A program made the position numbers and the translations under genes. Shown piece after piece: positions 9,411 through 17,784 of a stretch of 64,000 nt of DNA. The stretch comes from DAOUJH01 sp965116555 (GTDB taxonomy: Bacteria; Chloroflexota; Dehalococcoidia; Lucifugimonadales; QGNO01). The first letter of the stretch is position 1. Every line of letters begins with the position of its first letter. Under the pieces are notes generated by a model. That model worked only from the letters and a program-made list of their open reading frames with translations, ran no database searches and had not been told where the DNA came from. The stretch covers positions 1 to 64,000 of the forward strand of contig OZ220698.1 in NCBI GenBank assembly GCA_965116555.1. Direction: 5' to 3'.

Positions 9411-9683
9411 ATGCCTTCACAGTCCAACCAAAGACCCAAAGGCCCCCGGAGGCGCAGGGGACGGACCGTTGTCCGGCTCAACACAGCGGCTCTCTGGGAG
9501 CGGCTCTCACGACTGAATCGCTCCCAGAACTGGCTAGCACGCGAGATCGGGGTCAGCCCCGGTTACGTGTCGATGCTGGTCAACGGCGGGCGCACGCCCT
9601 CCGGGCGCATTCGCCGCCGGATGCTCAAGGCCCTCCGGGTAAGCGAGTTTCACCACCTATTCCAAATAGAGGAGGAAGCATGA
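9411..9683 (+). CDS. Small XRE-type helix-turn-helix protein
   Basis: 90 residues from ATG 9411 with AAGGAG 8 bases upstream. After a basic N-terminus, residues about 25-75 form an HTH of the Cro/XRE kind: SQNWLAREIGVSPGYVSMLVNGG is a recognisable helix-turn-recognition-helix arrangement, cut short here by a second helix pair. The stop overlaps the next HTH gene (ATGA), so the two are translated together. Probable regulator of the conjugation module; no operator can be assigned. Confidence 0.7.
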   Translation: MPSQSNQRPKGPRRRRGRTVVRLNTAALWERLSRLNRSQNWLAREIGVSPGYVSMLVNGGRTPSGRIRRRMLKALRVSEFHHLFQIEEEA

Positions 9684-10000
9684 ACAGTAACACTGAACCC
9701 CGTTTCGACGGGGAGATGGACGAGTCCAACGACGAAGAGCTGCCGCGAGAGTTCCAGACCGGGGTGCTGCCCAGTGACTTCCCCAGGCGTCTCGAACGCC
9801 TCAGGGAGGCCAGCAAGCTCACCTGGAGCGGATTCGCCAGGGCCGTCGGGGTGGACCCGAAGCAGATGCACCGCTGGCGCAGGGGCGTCGAACCGTGCGG
9901 GGGAGCCATGCACTCCCTCTACCTCTTCGCAGCCCGCATTCCCAACGGCCTGGCGATCCTGATGAGCGAGGGCTTCCAGACGTCCATGTTCAAGGACTGA
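9680..10000 (+). CDS. Second small helix-turn-helix protein coupled to the first
   Basis: 106 residues from ATG 9680, overlapping the previous stop by four bases. Residues about 36-70 (RLERLREASKLTWSGFARAV then GVDPKQMHRWRRG) form an XRE-like HTH with an acidic N-terminal 30 residues. The pairing of two tiny HTH genes at the end of a transfer operon suggests a regulatory switch. A cluster of GC-rich hairpins starts nine bases after its stop. Confidence 0.68.
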   Translation: MNSNTEPRFDGEMDESNDEELPREFQTGVLPSDFPRRLERLREASKLTWSGFARAVGVDPKQMHRWRRGVEPCGGAMHSLYLFAARIPNGLAILMSEGFQTSMFKD

Positions 10001-10008
10001 CGGACGCA

Positions 10009-10127
10009 CCCCGCCGCGCGTAACACGCAACGGCGGCGCGGCGGGGCCGGATCCGGCTCACACCCCAAGCGTGAGCCGCAAACGAAAGGTCGCCGGCGTT
10101 TGTCAGTTCCGTCCCGCGCCGGCGGCC
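10009..10127 (+). repeat. Three consecutive GC-rich hairpins after the transfer operon
   Basis: Three inverted repeats lie in a row. Hairpin 1: CCCCGCCGCGC 10009-10019 pairs with 10036-10046. Hairpin 2: CGGCTCAC 10054-10061 pairs with GTGAGCCG 10071-10078. Hairpin 3: arms 10088-10098 and 10117-10127 around CGCCGGCG. None is followed by a T tract, so a simple terminator is unlikely for all three. They could be a transcription end structure or a nicking/replication origin for the element; the latter is inference from the neighbouring replication-relaxation gene. Confidence 0.5.
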
Positions 10128-10191
10128 CCAATCCCAGACCTATAACGAGCAACCCAGTGACCCCGCACAGCCTTGGCCGCGACTACGCAAC

Positions 10192-10425
10192 ATGGAAGAT
10201 AACACTACACACAACCGCAACGACAGACCAGAGGAGCAGGAAAACTCCGCTGTCCGGTCCGCGGTCTCCTACAGCCCCCGGCAGCGCAGGATGATCCGTA
10301 AAGGTTACCGCGCCTGGGCAAGGGTGGCCATCCGCTCATTCTTAGCGCGTCGCCGTGTCTCGCCGGACGGATGCCGCGCCGAACAGGACGGCGGCAGGGA
10401 CCCGGGCTGCGAACCGGAGCCGTAG
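10192..10425 (+). CDS. Possible small protein ahead of recombinase 1
   Basis: A 77-codon frame from ATG 10192 encodes an Arg-rich, acidic-start protein (PRQRRMIRKGYRAWARVAIR in the middle) with no recognisable family. No clear ribosome binding site is visible, and the stop is 13 bases before the recombinase start. It may be a small accessory protein of the element or a chance frame in high-GC DNA. Confidence 0.28.
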   Translation: MEDNTTHNRNDRPEEQENSAVRSAVSYSPRQRRMIRKGYRAWARVAIRSFLARRRVSPDGCRAEQDGGRDPGCEPEP

Positions 10426-10438
10426 CACGGAGAAAGTC

Positions 10439-12010
10439 ATGAATGCCAGTGAGAGAGACGACCCCATACCCGTGGCGCTCTACGCGAGGGTGTCCAGCGA
10501 CCGGCAGGACGTGGACCTGTCCGTGGCCGCCCAACTCCGGGCGCTTAGGGACTACGCTGCGAAGAACGACTGCGTGATCGTCCGCGAGTTCGTGGACGAG
10601 GCTGAGAGCGGACGAGTCGACAGCCGGCCCCGGTTCCAGGCGATGCTCGACGAGGCGAAGACCAATGCTCCATTTGAGGAAATCCTTGTTTGGAAGTTCT
10701 CCAGGTTTACCCGGAAGCGAGAGCACGCCGTCGCCTATAAGTCCATGCTCCGCCGCAGGGGAATCCGCGTGGTGTCCATCACCGAGCAGGCCGACGACAC
10801 CGCCGCCGGCAGGCTCCTGGAAGGCATCATCGAGACCATCGACGAGTTCTATTCGGAGAATCTTGCCCAGGACGTCACCAGGGGGATGCGGGAGGCCGCG
10901 TCCCGGGGCTTCTGGATGTCCAGCGAGGCCCCCCTGGGCTACAACCGGGTGATGATCCAAGACGGACCCAAGAAGAGACCAAGGCTGGAGCTCGACTCCG
11001 ACTCCTCTCACATCGTCAGGCGCATGTTCGACCTGTCGGAGGCCGGCAAGTCGACTCTCGACATCGCTCGCATCCTCAACGACGAGGGCATCGTCAGCCC
11101 CAGGGGAAAGCCCTGGGGCAAGACGAGCGTCCACGCAATCCTCATCAACGAGACCTACACCGGCACGCTGACCTGGGGAGTGAACGCCAAGAACGGGGCC
11201 GCCCCCGTGCGGGTGGAGAATGCCTTCTCCGCCATCATCTCCACGGCCCAGTTCAATCGCGTCAGCAAACTGCTGCGGTCCCGCGCGCCCAGGGTCGTCA
11301 ACCCGCGCAGGGTGGCAAGCCCCTTCCTCCTAAGCGGGCTCGTCAAGTGCAAGGCCTGTAAGCGGGCGCTTACCGGGCAGGGCTCCAAGTACGCGCAGTT
11401 CACCTACTACGTCTGCCAGACCCTCATGAAACAGGGCAAGGGGTCCTGCGACGCCCCAAGGCTCAACGCCCGGCGCTTCGAGGAGATGGTCGTGGAGAGG
11501 ATTCGCTCCAACATCTTCACAGTGGGCAGCATCCCCGACCTGTTAGAAGCGGTGGACGAGGAGATCGACGGCATGGTCGACGAGCACCGCAAGAGGGTCC
11601 AGACCATCGAGTCGGAGATTGGGGATGTGAAGAGGCAGCTGGACCGCATTTGGCGTTACATAGCCACCAGGGACGACGTCGATGTGGCCAAGACCTCCGC
11701 CCGCATGACGGAGTACCAGCAGAGGCAGGAGCGTCTAGAGGAAGCGGCGGTGAACGCGAGAGGGATTCTCGCCAGGCACAGGTCAGCTCTGGGCGACGTC
11801 GGCGAAATCGCGGAGTACGCCAGAGAGATAAATGACTTCCTGGACATGAGCGAACTCACGGAGCGCAGGGCGTTCATCGAGTCGTTCGTCAGGGAAATCG
11901 TCGTCATGCCCGGGGCGGCTCTACTCCGGTACTCCATGCCCATGCCGGACGACAGCCCGATGAGTGGAAGGCGCGACGAAAGGCTGGTTCTGGACGGTTC
12001 CGCGCTCTAG
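10439..12010 (+). CDS. Large serine recombinase, copy 1
   Basis: 523 residues from ATG 10439, with GGAGAA upstream. It performs site-specific strand exchange through a covalent serine. The resolvase-type catalytic domain begins at once (LYARVSSDRQ; Ser19 is the expected nucleophile), followed by KFSRFTRKREH, the recombinase domain (about 160-290), a zinc-ribbon (CKACKRAL...C...C, about 300-345) and a coiled-coil region (about 380-460). The size and order are those of phage and ICE integrases of the large serine class. It is about two-thirds identical by eye to copy 2 (12600) and clearly related to copy 3 (37334). It ends with the short tail RRDERLVLDGSAL. Confidence 0.92.
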   Translation: MNASERDDPIPVALYARVSSDRQDVDLSVAAQLRALRDYAAKNDCVIVREFVDEAESGRVDSRPRFQAMLDEAKTNAPFEEILVWKFSRFTRKREHAVAYKSMLRRRGIRVVSITEQADDTAAGRLLEGIIETIDEFYSENLAQDVTRGMREAASRGFWMSSEAPLGYNRVMIQDGPKKRPRLELDSDSSHIVRRMFDLSEAGKSTLDIARILNDEGIVSPRGKPWGKTSVHAILINETYTGTLTWGVNAKNGAAPVRVENAFSAIISTAQFNRVSKLLRSRAPRVVNPRRVASPFLLSGLVKCKACKRALTGQGSKYAQFTYYVCQTLMKQGKGSCDAPRLNARRFEEMVVERIRSNIFTVGSIPDLLEAVDEEIDGMVDEHRKRVQTIESEIGDVKRQLDRIWRYIATRDDVDVAKTSARMTEYQQRQERLEEAAVNARGILARHRSALGDVGEIAEYAREINDFLDMSELTERRAFIESFVREIVVMPGAALLRYSMPMPDDSPMSGRRDERLVLDGSAL

Positions 12011-12319
12011 CTATCGTCGTTCACTTGTGGTGACAGGTTCTTCGGGCGTGAACGGGTTAAGCTCACTTACGTCTGTTACTTAGCAGCGTCAATGTTTCCC
12101 TCCCAACTCCCTGAGGCCATCCCGTAGCCAATTGTGAGCAAGTGCCGTCGCTGGATATGGGAGAACTCGTCCATTCTCTCACTCTTCCAACGTCCGCAGT
12201 GCCTTATGTGAGTTGGCCTGGGACCGCCTGCTTCAAGGATTCACGGGGTCTCTCCAAGACCACTTGTACGCCCCCATTCTTGCTCGAGTTTGAGGGCCCC
12301 CTTTATAGATGCGCTGGCA
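12011..12319. other. Intergenic stretch between recombinase 1 and the RHH gene
   Basis: About 310 bases with no credible gene on either strand. Shortly after the recombinase stop, ACTTGT and GGTTCT lie close together (12023-12041). The same two words sit close together at the end of recombinase 2 (14162-14184), so this could be part of an element end. Otherwise nothing is recognised. Confidence 0.35.
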
Positions 12320-12371
12320 TTGACAACGACTCCCCTCACCGTTCATGATAAGGGTATGACCCGATATGACC
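12320..12371 (+). promoter_or_regulatory. Promoter and direct-repeat operator of the RHH-recombinase 2 pair
   Basis: A -35 box TTGACA (12320-12325) is followed 17-20 bases later by a weak -10 (TCATGA or ATGATA, 12343-12350). Just downstream, TATGACC occurs twice (12355-12361 and 12365-12371) with a 10-base period, one DNA turn. Tandem sites one turn apart are what ribbon-helix-helix dimers bind, and the RHH gene starts 13 bases later, so autoregulation is likely. Confidence 0.5.
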
Positions 12372-12384
12372 TCGGGGGAACGCC

Positions 12385-12582
12385 ATGCCCAGAAACAGAA
12401 AGGCCATCACCTTCTCTCTGCCCCCGGAGATGGACGAGCAGGTCAGGCAATTCATACAAGAGGAAGACCGCACCATGAGCGAGTTCCTCCGTGAGGCAAT
12501 TCGCCTCTACATGGACGAACAAGAGTGGCTGCGGAGAGAGCGCCGCCAACGGGCCGAGGCCCGCAGAAAGCAGATGGAATGA
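12385..12582 (+). CDS. Ribbon-helix-helix (CopG/Arc-like) regulator
   Basis: 65 residues from ATG 12385. ITFSLPPEMDEQVRQFI then MSEFLREAIRLYM is the standard ribbon (about 7-13) and two helices of the CopG/MetJ/Arc family; the tail is a charged helix. The stop overlaps an alternative recombinase start (ATGA at 12579), so it is co-transcribed with recombinase 2 and probably controls it through the repeats at 12355-12371. Confidence 0.82.
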   Translation: MPRNRKAITFSLPPEMDEQVRQFIQEEDRTMSEFLREAIRLYMDEQEWLRRERRQRAEARRKQME

Positions 12583-12599
12583 GCAAGGAGGACGCATCG

Positions 12600-14291
12600 A
12601 TGATCCAGAATGCTGACTACACGCCCGCGGCCCTATATGCCAGAGTCTCTAGCGACCGCCAGGACGTGGACTTGTCGGTGGCGGCCCAGCTGCGGGCACT
12701 CAGGGACCATGCCGCCAAGAACGGCTACATGGTCGTCCGCGAGTACGTGGACGAGGCAGAGAGCGGACGAATTGCCGACAGGCCGGAGTTCCGCAGGATG
12801 ATTGACGAGGCCGCCAAAATCAACGCCCCTTTCCGGGAGATTCTGGTCTGGAAGTTCTCCAGGTTCACTCGAAAGCGGGAGCATGCCGTCGCCTTCAAGT
12901 CCATGCTCCGGCGCAAGGGCATTAGGGTTGTCTCCATCACCGAACAGGCTGAGGATACCGCTACCGGCAGGCTCCTTGAAGCCATCATCGAAGGCGTGGA
13001 TGAATTCTACTCGGAGAATCTCGCCCAGGAGGTCACCAGAGGTATGCGGGAGGCTGCATCGAGAGGTTTCTGGATGTCAAGCGGGGCCCCCTTCGGCTAC
13101 AGCAGGGTGATGGTTCAGGATGGGCCCAAGAAGAGACCCAGACTGGAGCCGGACCCTGATTCGTCCCAGGTCGTCAGTCGCATCTTCGACATGTCGGAGG
13201 CCGGAAAGTCGACTCTCGACATCGCTCGGACGCTCAACGACGAGGGTATCGCCAGCCCTAGAGGAAACCCCTGGGGCAAGACGACCCTCCACGCAATCCT
13301 CATCAACGAGACCTACACCGGCGCCTTGGTCTGGGGCGTGAACGCCAAGGACGGGGCCGACCCAGTGCGGGTGGACGATGCGTTCCCCGCAATAGTTTCC
13401 AAGGCCCAGTTCAACCGTGTGGCCAAGCTGATGCGCTCACGCGCGCCAAAGGTGGTCAACCCGCGTAGGGTAGCAAGCCCCTTCCTTCTCAGCGGCCTGG
13501 TCAAGTGCAAGACCTGCAGGCGCGCACTGACCGGCCAGTACGCCAAGAGTGGCAAGTTTCCATACTATGTCTGTCAGACCCTCATGAAGCAGGGCAGCGG
13601 CTCCTGCGACACCCCGAGACTCAACGCTCGACGATTCGAGAAATTCGTCGTGGAGAAGATTCGAGCCAACATACTTACAGAGGGGAACATCCGCGACTTG
13701 GTGAAGACCGTGGACGAGAAGATGGATAGAGTGGCCGCTGAGCAGCACAAGAGGCTGGAGACCATAGACGCGGAACTTGAGGACGTGAAGCGGCACCTTA
13801 GCCGAATCTGGCACTTCATCGGGGAGACCGACAATATCGATATGGCCGACGCCGGAAACCACATCAGGGAACTTCGCGACCGGCAGGAGCTCCTTGAAGA
13901 CGAGGCATCGGCGGCCAGGGCGATCTTGACCCAACGCAGGTCGGTCCTGGACGACATGAACACCATCGAGTCTTACGCCAAGGAGATGAGAGACTTCCTG
14001 AAGGGCAACGAACTGACCGAGCGCAGGGCCTTCATCCAGTCGTTTGTCAAGGAGATCGTCGTCATGCCCGGCGATGCTCTCCTCAGATACACCGTGCCTA
14101 TGCCAAGCGACAGCATGATTCCAGGGAAAGCGGTTGAGAAGTTGGCCTTGAACGACCCGGTACTTGTTTCAGTGCACCGGTTCTCGTGTATCTTCCTCGT
14201 GACGTCCAGAAAGACCCGCTTCTCCTCCTCGCCGATCCCGACGTTGACTAGAGCGTTGAGGTCCTGGTGGGTCTCGATAGCCGGGGCATGA
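12600..14291 (+). CDS. Large serine recombinase, copy 2, with a chimeric C-terminus
   Basis: 563 residues from ATG 12600, chosen for AAGGAGG seven bases upstream; ATG 12579 in the same frame is the alternative. It has the same domain order as copy 1: catalytic domain with LYARVSSDRQ (Ser17 nucleophile), recombinase domain, zinc ribbon (CKTCRRAL...) and coiled coil. Homology to copy 1 stops near base 14165 (around KLALNDP). The last 40 residues read through the antisense strand of a decayed MarR-type gene, so the natural stop appears to have been lost or replaced at an element junction. Confidence 0.9.
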   Translation: MIQNADYTPAALYARVSSDRQDVDLSVAAQLRALRDHAAKNGYMVVREYVDEAESGRIADRPEFRRMIDEAAKINAPFREILVWKFSRFTRKREHAVAFKSMLRRKGIRVVSITEQAEDTATGRLLEAIIEGVDEFYSENLAQEVTRGMREAASRGFWMSSGAPFGYSRVMVQDGPKKRPRLEPDPDSSQVVSRIFDMSEAGKSTLDIARTLNDEGIASPRGNPWGKTTLHAILINETYTGALVWGVNAKDGADPVRVDDAFPAIVSKAQFNRVAKLMRSRAPKVVNPRRVASPFLLSGLVKCKTCRRALTGQYAKSGKFPYYVCQTLMKQGSGSCDTPRLNARRFEKFVVEKIRANILTEGNIRDLVKTVDEKMDRVAAEQHKRLETIDAELEDVKRHLSRIWHFIGETDNIDMADAGNHIRELRDRQELLEDEASAARAILTQRRSVLDDMNTIESYAKEMRDFLKGNELTERRAFIQSFVKEIVVMPGDALLRYTVPMPSDSMIPGKAVEKLALNDPVLVSVHRFSCIFLVTSRKTRFSSSPIPTLTRALRSWWVSIAGA

Positions 14292-14450
14292 AGGCCCATC
14301 CCTCCTCCGTCAACTCCAAACGCACGACGCGCCGGTCGTCGTCATAGGGGCGGGTGCGCCGGACCACTCCCTCTTGACCAGCCCAGCTACTTGGTGGCTG
14401 ATGGAGGCCTGTCCGCTCCCACATAGGTAACGGGACCGGGGGTAGGGCAA
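14190..14450 (-). pseudogene. Remnant of a MarR-type winged-helix regulator
   Basis: Read on the minus strand, three frames in succession give SISHQVAGLVKRE (recognition helix), then GVVRRTRPYDDDRRVVRLELTEEG (the MarR wing signature DxRRxxxxLT..G), then DLNALVNVGIGEEEKRVFLDVTRKIHEN (C-terminal dimer helix). Order and spacing match MarR proteins, but two frameshifts separate the pieces and there is no start. The 3' end lies under the tail of recombinase 2, which suggests insertion of the recombinase element into or beside this gene. Confidence 0.6.
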
Positions 14451-14500
14451 GACCTCCCTCAGCGCAGACCGCCTAAGCACCTCAAGCTAAACCTCTCTAA

Positions 14501-14557
14501 GTGCACTTCGAGTGCTCTACCCATTCTATTGACAGCGTGCACTACAAACAATACATT
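14501..14557 (+). promoter_or_regulatory. Strong promoter of the defence operon with paired GTGCACT sites
   Basis: TTGACA (14529-14534), a 17-base spacer and TACATT (14552-14557) form a near-consensus sigma-70 promoter. GTGCACT occurs at 14501-14507, inside the palindrome AAGTGCACTT (14499-14508), and again at 14537-14543 in the spacer. These are candidate operator sites for the RHH protein encoded next. Transcription would start near 14564. Confidence 0.6.
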
Positions 14558-14603
14558 GGACACCACCCGCATCTATCGCGACAAGAGGGAACGAGGTGTC
14601 TCA

Positions 14604-14765
14604 GTGGTTTCTCAACGTACCTCCGCCGGTCCGACCAACATCCGCGGTGTTGATCAGCATCTTTGGCGGTGGCTCAAGGCCCAGGCCGCACTTGAGGGAA
14701 AGACAATAGGTCAGAAGCTCAATGAGATTCTCGCCGGCTACAAGCATCGGGCGGAGTCTTCTTGA
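14604..14765 (+). CDS. Small ribbon-helix-helix-like regulator of the defence operon
   Basis: 53 residues from GTG 14604 with GAGG nearby upstream. A TTG start at 14529 is possible in frame but would lie inside the -35 box, so the later start is preferred. NIRGVDQHLWRWLKAQAALEGKTIGQKLNEIL has the helix pattern of Arc/FitA-type antitoxin and repressor domains. As the first gene behind the promoter at 14529 it probably controls expression of the methyltransferase and nucleases. No toxin partner is adjacent. Confidence 0.62.
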   Translation: MVSQRTSAGPTNIRGVDQHLWRWLKAQAALEGKTIGQKLNEILAGYKHRAESS

Positions 14766-14834
14766 GCAATACAGTTGTCACGGTGAATACGACTCTATGA
14801 GAACGCTGCTTTCAGATATCTTTACCTCACTAGG

Positions 14835-16202
14835 ATGGTGGCGATGAGGTTTGTCGACCTCTTTGCAGGTCTTGGTGGATTCCGTCTTGCACTACAGCGA
14901 CTCGGACATGAGTGCGTCTTTGCATCTGAGATAGATGGCACGCTCCAAGGCGTCTACAACCGCAATTTCCCCGAAGGGCCAGCCATTCACGGAGACATTA
15001 GACGCTCGAAGGACTATGTGCCGCCCCATGACATCCTGTGTGCCGGGTTCCCTTGTCAACCGTTCTCTAAGTCAGGTGCCCAGGCCGGATTGGAAGACAA
15101 GACCTCTGGGACGCTCTTTCATGAGATCCTAGGGATATTGCGAGTGCACAAGCCCACGTATGTGATCCTAGAGAATGTGGGGAACTTTGAGCGTCATGAC
15201 GAAGGACAGACGTGGTGTATCGTCAAGACTAGCTTGGAAGAGCTTGGCTATGAGGTCAGAGGAACAGAGCACATGGCGAGTGGTGGTGACGGGCTGCTTT
15301 CGCCGCACCACCTCGGCTATCCTCACCACCGAGAGCGATTCTTTGCAGTAGCCTCGCTTGATGGTCTTCCAAAGGAAATTTTTCCTCCGAGGAAGCGAAG
15401 CGCGCTGACCTCAATGACGCGCATTGTCCAGAGGAGCGCTGAGCTATCCGAATCCGACCGCAACGAAGCACAAATTGCAGACCAGCACCGACGGTGCATT
15501 GAACACTGGAACACCTTTCTTGCGGCCCTACCGAAGGAGAAGGTCACATTGCCGTCATTTCCCATATGGGGTGATGAAATTGGCGCAACCTACTCCTATG
15601 AAGAAACGACTCCTTGGGCTCAACTGCTAGCTGTGAGATTCGGCTCCGCACACAGCAAGAATGGGAGGGTTTCCACTAGGGAAGACTTCGACGCCCTGCC
15701 GAGCTACGCACGGAGAGAGGTCACAAAGTTCCCCGATTGGAAGGTTCGGTTCATCAGGTCAAACCGTGATTGGTTCGCATCGATTCGCAGTAACCTTTCT
15801 CAAGAATGGCTCAGAGACCTTCTCGCGTTCCCTCCGTCTCTCCGAAAGCTCGAGTGGAACTGCCAGGGCGAAGATAGGGACCTTTGGAAACACATACTGC
15901 AGTTCAGGCCCTCAGGGCTACGCGTCAAGAGATACGCAAGCAGCCCGTCGCTAGTCGCTATGACAAGCACACAGATTCCCATACTCGGCCCCGAGCAACG
16001 GCACCTATCGAAGGTCGAGGGGCTGAGGCTACAGGGCTTTGAGGACGACTTCTGCGTTCCAGAGTCCAGGACGGAGACATTCAAGGCGCTGGGGAACGCG
16101 GTACACGTTGACGTCGTGCATGAAATTGCCAAGAGACTTCTACGAGTCGAAGAGAGCAACGAGCAACGTGCGCCACGCCATGTGGCTGCTGGTGCCAGCT
16201 AG
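14835..16202 (+). CDS. dcm: DNA (cytosine-5-)-methyltransferase
   Basis: 455 residues from ATG 14835; ATG 14844 is an equally good start. It transfers a methyl group from S-adenosylmethionine to C5 of cytosine. Motif I is FVDLFAGLGGF (about 6-16), motif IV GFPCQPFSKSG with catalytic Cys74, motif VI ENV (113-115), motif VIII HHRERFF, and motifs IX-X LRLQGF...FKALGNAV near the C-terminus. A long target-recognition region (about 190-370) sits between VIII and IX, so it is a complete single-chain enzyme. It is the modification arm of the operon and would protect host DNA from the nucleases downstream. Confidence 0.93.
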   Translation: MVAMRFVDLFAGLGGFRLALQRLGHECVFASEIDGTLQGVYNRNFPEGPAIHGDIRRSKDYVPPHDILCAGFPCQPFSKSGAQAGLEDKTSGTLFHEILGILRVHKPTYVILENVGNFERHDEGQTWCIVKTSLEELGYEVRGTEHMASGGDGLLSPHHLGYPHHRERFFAVASLDGLPKEIFPPRKRSALTSMTRIVQRSAELSESDRNEAQIADQHRRCIEHWNTFLAALPKEKVTLPSFPIWGDEIGATYSYEETTPWAQLLAVRFGSAHSKNGRVSTREDFDALPSYARREVTKFPDWKVRFIRSNRDWFASIRSNLSQEWLRDLLAFPPSLRKLEWNCQGEDRDLWKHILQFRPSGLRVKRYASSPSLVAMTSTQIPILGPEQRHLSKVEGLRLQGFEDDFCVPESRTETFKALGNAVHVDVVHEIAKRLLRVEESNEQRAPRHVAAGAS

Positions 16203-16212
16203 AGGGAGGGGA

Positions 16213-17784
16213 ATGGTTGCTTCTGAGAATCAGATTTCGATAGACATACGGCCGGCTGTTAGCGTCTATGCGACCTATAGGCGACTGAGCTATAAGCCGT
16301 GGTATGCCATTGCTGAGTTCGTAGACAACTCGACTCAGAGCTACTACGACCATCGAGCGGAACTCATCCGAACGTACGAGTTCGACGAAGGTCCCAGCAA
16401 CTTACGGGTCGAGGTGGCCTACGACAGCGAGGCCAACGTGCTCACCATTGTAGACAACGCGCACGGGATGGAGATGGAGGAGCTTGCTAGAGCCGTTGTG
16501 CTTGACAGGCCGCCGCCAGACCCCTCGGGACGCTGTGAGTTTGGCATGGGCCTCAAGACGGCTGCCTGCTGGTTCGGAACGACCTGGACGATTCGCACCA
16601 GCAAGCTTGGCTCCGACAGGGAGTACACGGCTCGCGTGCATGTGCCGGAGCTTGTAGACAGTCATCTGGAGAGGATTGCAGTGGACGTTGGCATTGCCCA
16701 GCCCGAGGCCCACTACACATCTATCACAATCGAGGGGCTCTACAAGCCAATTCGGGGAAGAACGCAAAGACGGGTCAAGGACCAGCTTGGCAGCATGTAT
16801 CGAGAGGACCTCCGCTCGGGAGAGATCGCGATCCTGTGGAACGGCGAGCCCATCTCATTCGAGGAGCCGAGCTTTCTAGAAGAGGATTTGAACAACGGCG
16901 TGAAGAATGTGTGGAGAAAGGATTTCACCATCGACGTCCCGTGGGAGTCTGAGGGAACGATACTTCACGCCACAGGATGGGTTGGAGTGAGAACACCAGG
17001 AAGCCAGAGGGATGCCGGGTTCGCCTTGCTGAGGCGGGGACGGGTCATCGTAGGGGGACCGGGAGAAGGCTACAAGCCGGCCGAGATATTTGGCCAAGGC
17101 AATACCTTTCGCTCGCAGCGTCTCGTTGGTGAGATCAAGATGGATGCTTGGCCGGTCACGCAGGCGAAGGACGCCTTTGACTGGTCAGGCGGCCTAGAGG
17201 ATGACTTCATTGAGCAGCTAAAGCAAGTGTGCCAAGACTACATGGAGAAAGCTGAAGGGTACCGAGAGCGCGGCAAGCCTATCACACAGCCGGTCATGGA
17301 GGTCGTATCCGAGCCCCTCAGAAAGGTCTTCTCTGACGAGAGGTTCGGCAACGCTGTGCATGAGGAGATCCGGCTGCCCGACCCACAGAAGACCAAGGAG
17401 GCAGAGCGGGCCGACACTGAGATGATACGGGCTGCTAGCAATGGTCCAGTCTCGTATCGCCTTGAGGTCGGTGCGGAGTTCTGGCTCTTCAGACTCCACT
17501 GGCAAGATCAACTCAGTGACGCACATTGGATGCAACTAAGCGCCCCGCGCGAGAACGAGATAGATGTCTTCCTGAATACCGCCCACCCCTTCCTAGCGCC
17601 GTACTTGGACAGCAGGGACTCCCTCGCCCTGCTTCAGAAGTTTGTCCTATCCCTGGCTTTGGCCGAGCGCATGGCTCTTCAAATCTCATCAAATGGACTC
17701 GTAAGCCCTAGTGACTTTCGCATGTACATGAACAAGGTGCTCAGACGGGCTGGAGAGATCGAGGTCGAGTATGGTCGAGCCTAG
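16213..17784 (+). CDS. MORC/MutL-like GHKL ATPase of a restriction system
   Basis: 523 residues from ATG 16213 after AGGGAGGGG. The N-terminal ATPase has the GHKL boxes EFVDNS (E35, N39), DNAHGM (about 81-86) and GMGLKTA (about 111-117), followed by an S5-like domain. Pattern and order match prokaryotic MORC proteins, described computationally as parts of restriction systems with Z1 ATPases and PD-(D/E)XK nucleases (Iyer, Abhiman and Aravind, 2008). Expected role: ATP-driven clamp or conformational switch on DNA that activates cleavage. It overlaps the Z1 gene by 14 bases, indicating coupled translation. Confidence 0.87.
   Translation: MVASENQISIDIRPAVSVYATYRRLSYKPWYAIAEFVDNSTQSYYDHRAELIRTYEFDEGPSNLRVEVAYDSEANVLTIVDNAHGMEMEELARAVVLDRPPPDPSGRCEFGMGLKTAACWFGTTWTIRTSKLGSDREYTARVHVPELVDSHLERIAVDVGIAQPEAHYTSITIEGLYKPIRGRTQRRVKDQLGSMYREDLRSGEIAILWNGEPISFEEPSFLEEDLNNGVKNVWRKDFTIDVPWESEGTILHATGWVGVRTPGSQRDAGFALLRRGRVIVGGPGEGYKPAEIFGQGNTFRSQRLVGEIKMDAWPVTQAKDAFDWSGGLEDDFIEQLKQVCQDYMEKAEGYRERGKPITQPVMEVVSEPLRKVFSDERFGNAVHEEIRLPDPQKTKEAERADTEMIRAASNGPVSYRLEVGAEFWLFRLHWQDQLSDAHWMQLSAPRENEIDVFLNTAHPFLAPYLDSRDSLALLQKFVLSLALAERMALQISSNGLVSPSDFRMYMNKVLRRAGEIEVEYGRA

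Noticed and set aside
14529..14603. Longer N-terminus of the RHH protein starting at TTG 14529
   Set aside because: That TTG is part of the -35 box of a near-consensus promoter, so it would lie upstream of the transcript.
14604..14765. Antitoxin of a toxin-antitoxin pair
   Set aside because: No toxin-sized gene is adjacent; the next gene is the methyltransferase. A regulator of the operon is the simpler reading.
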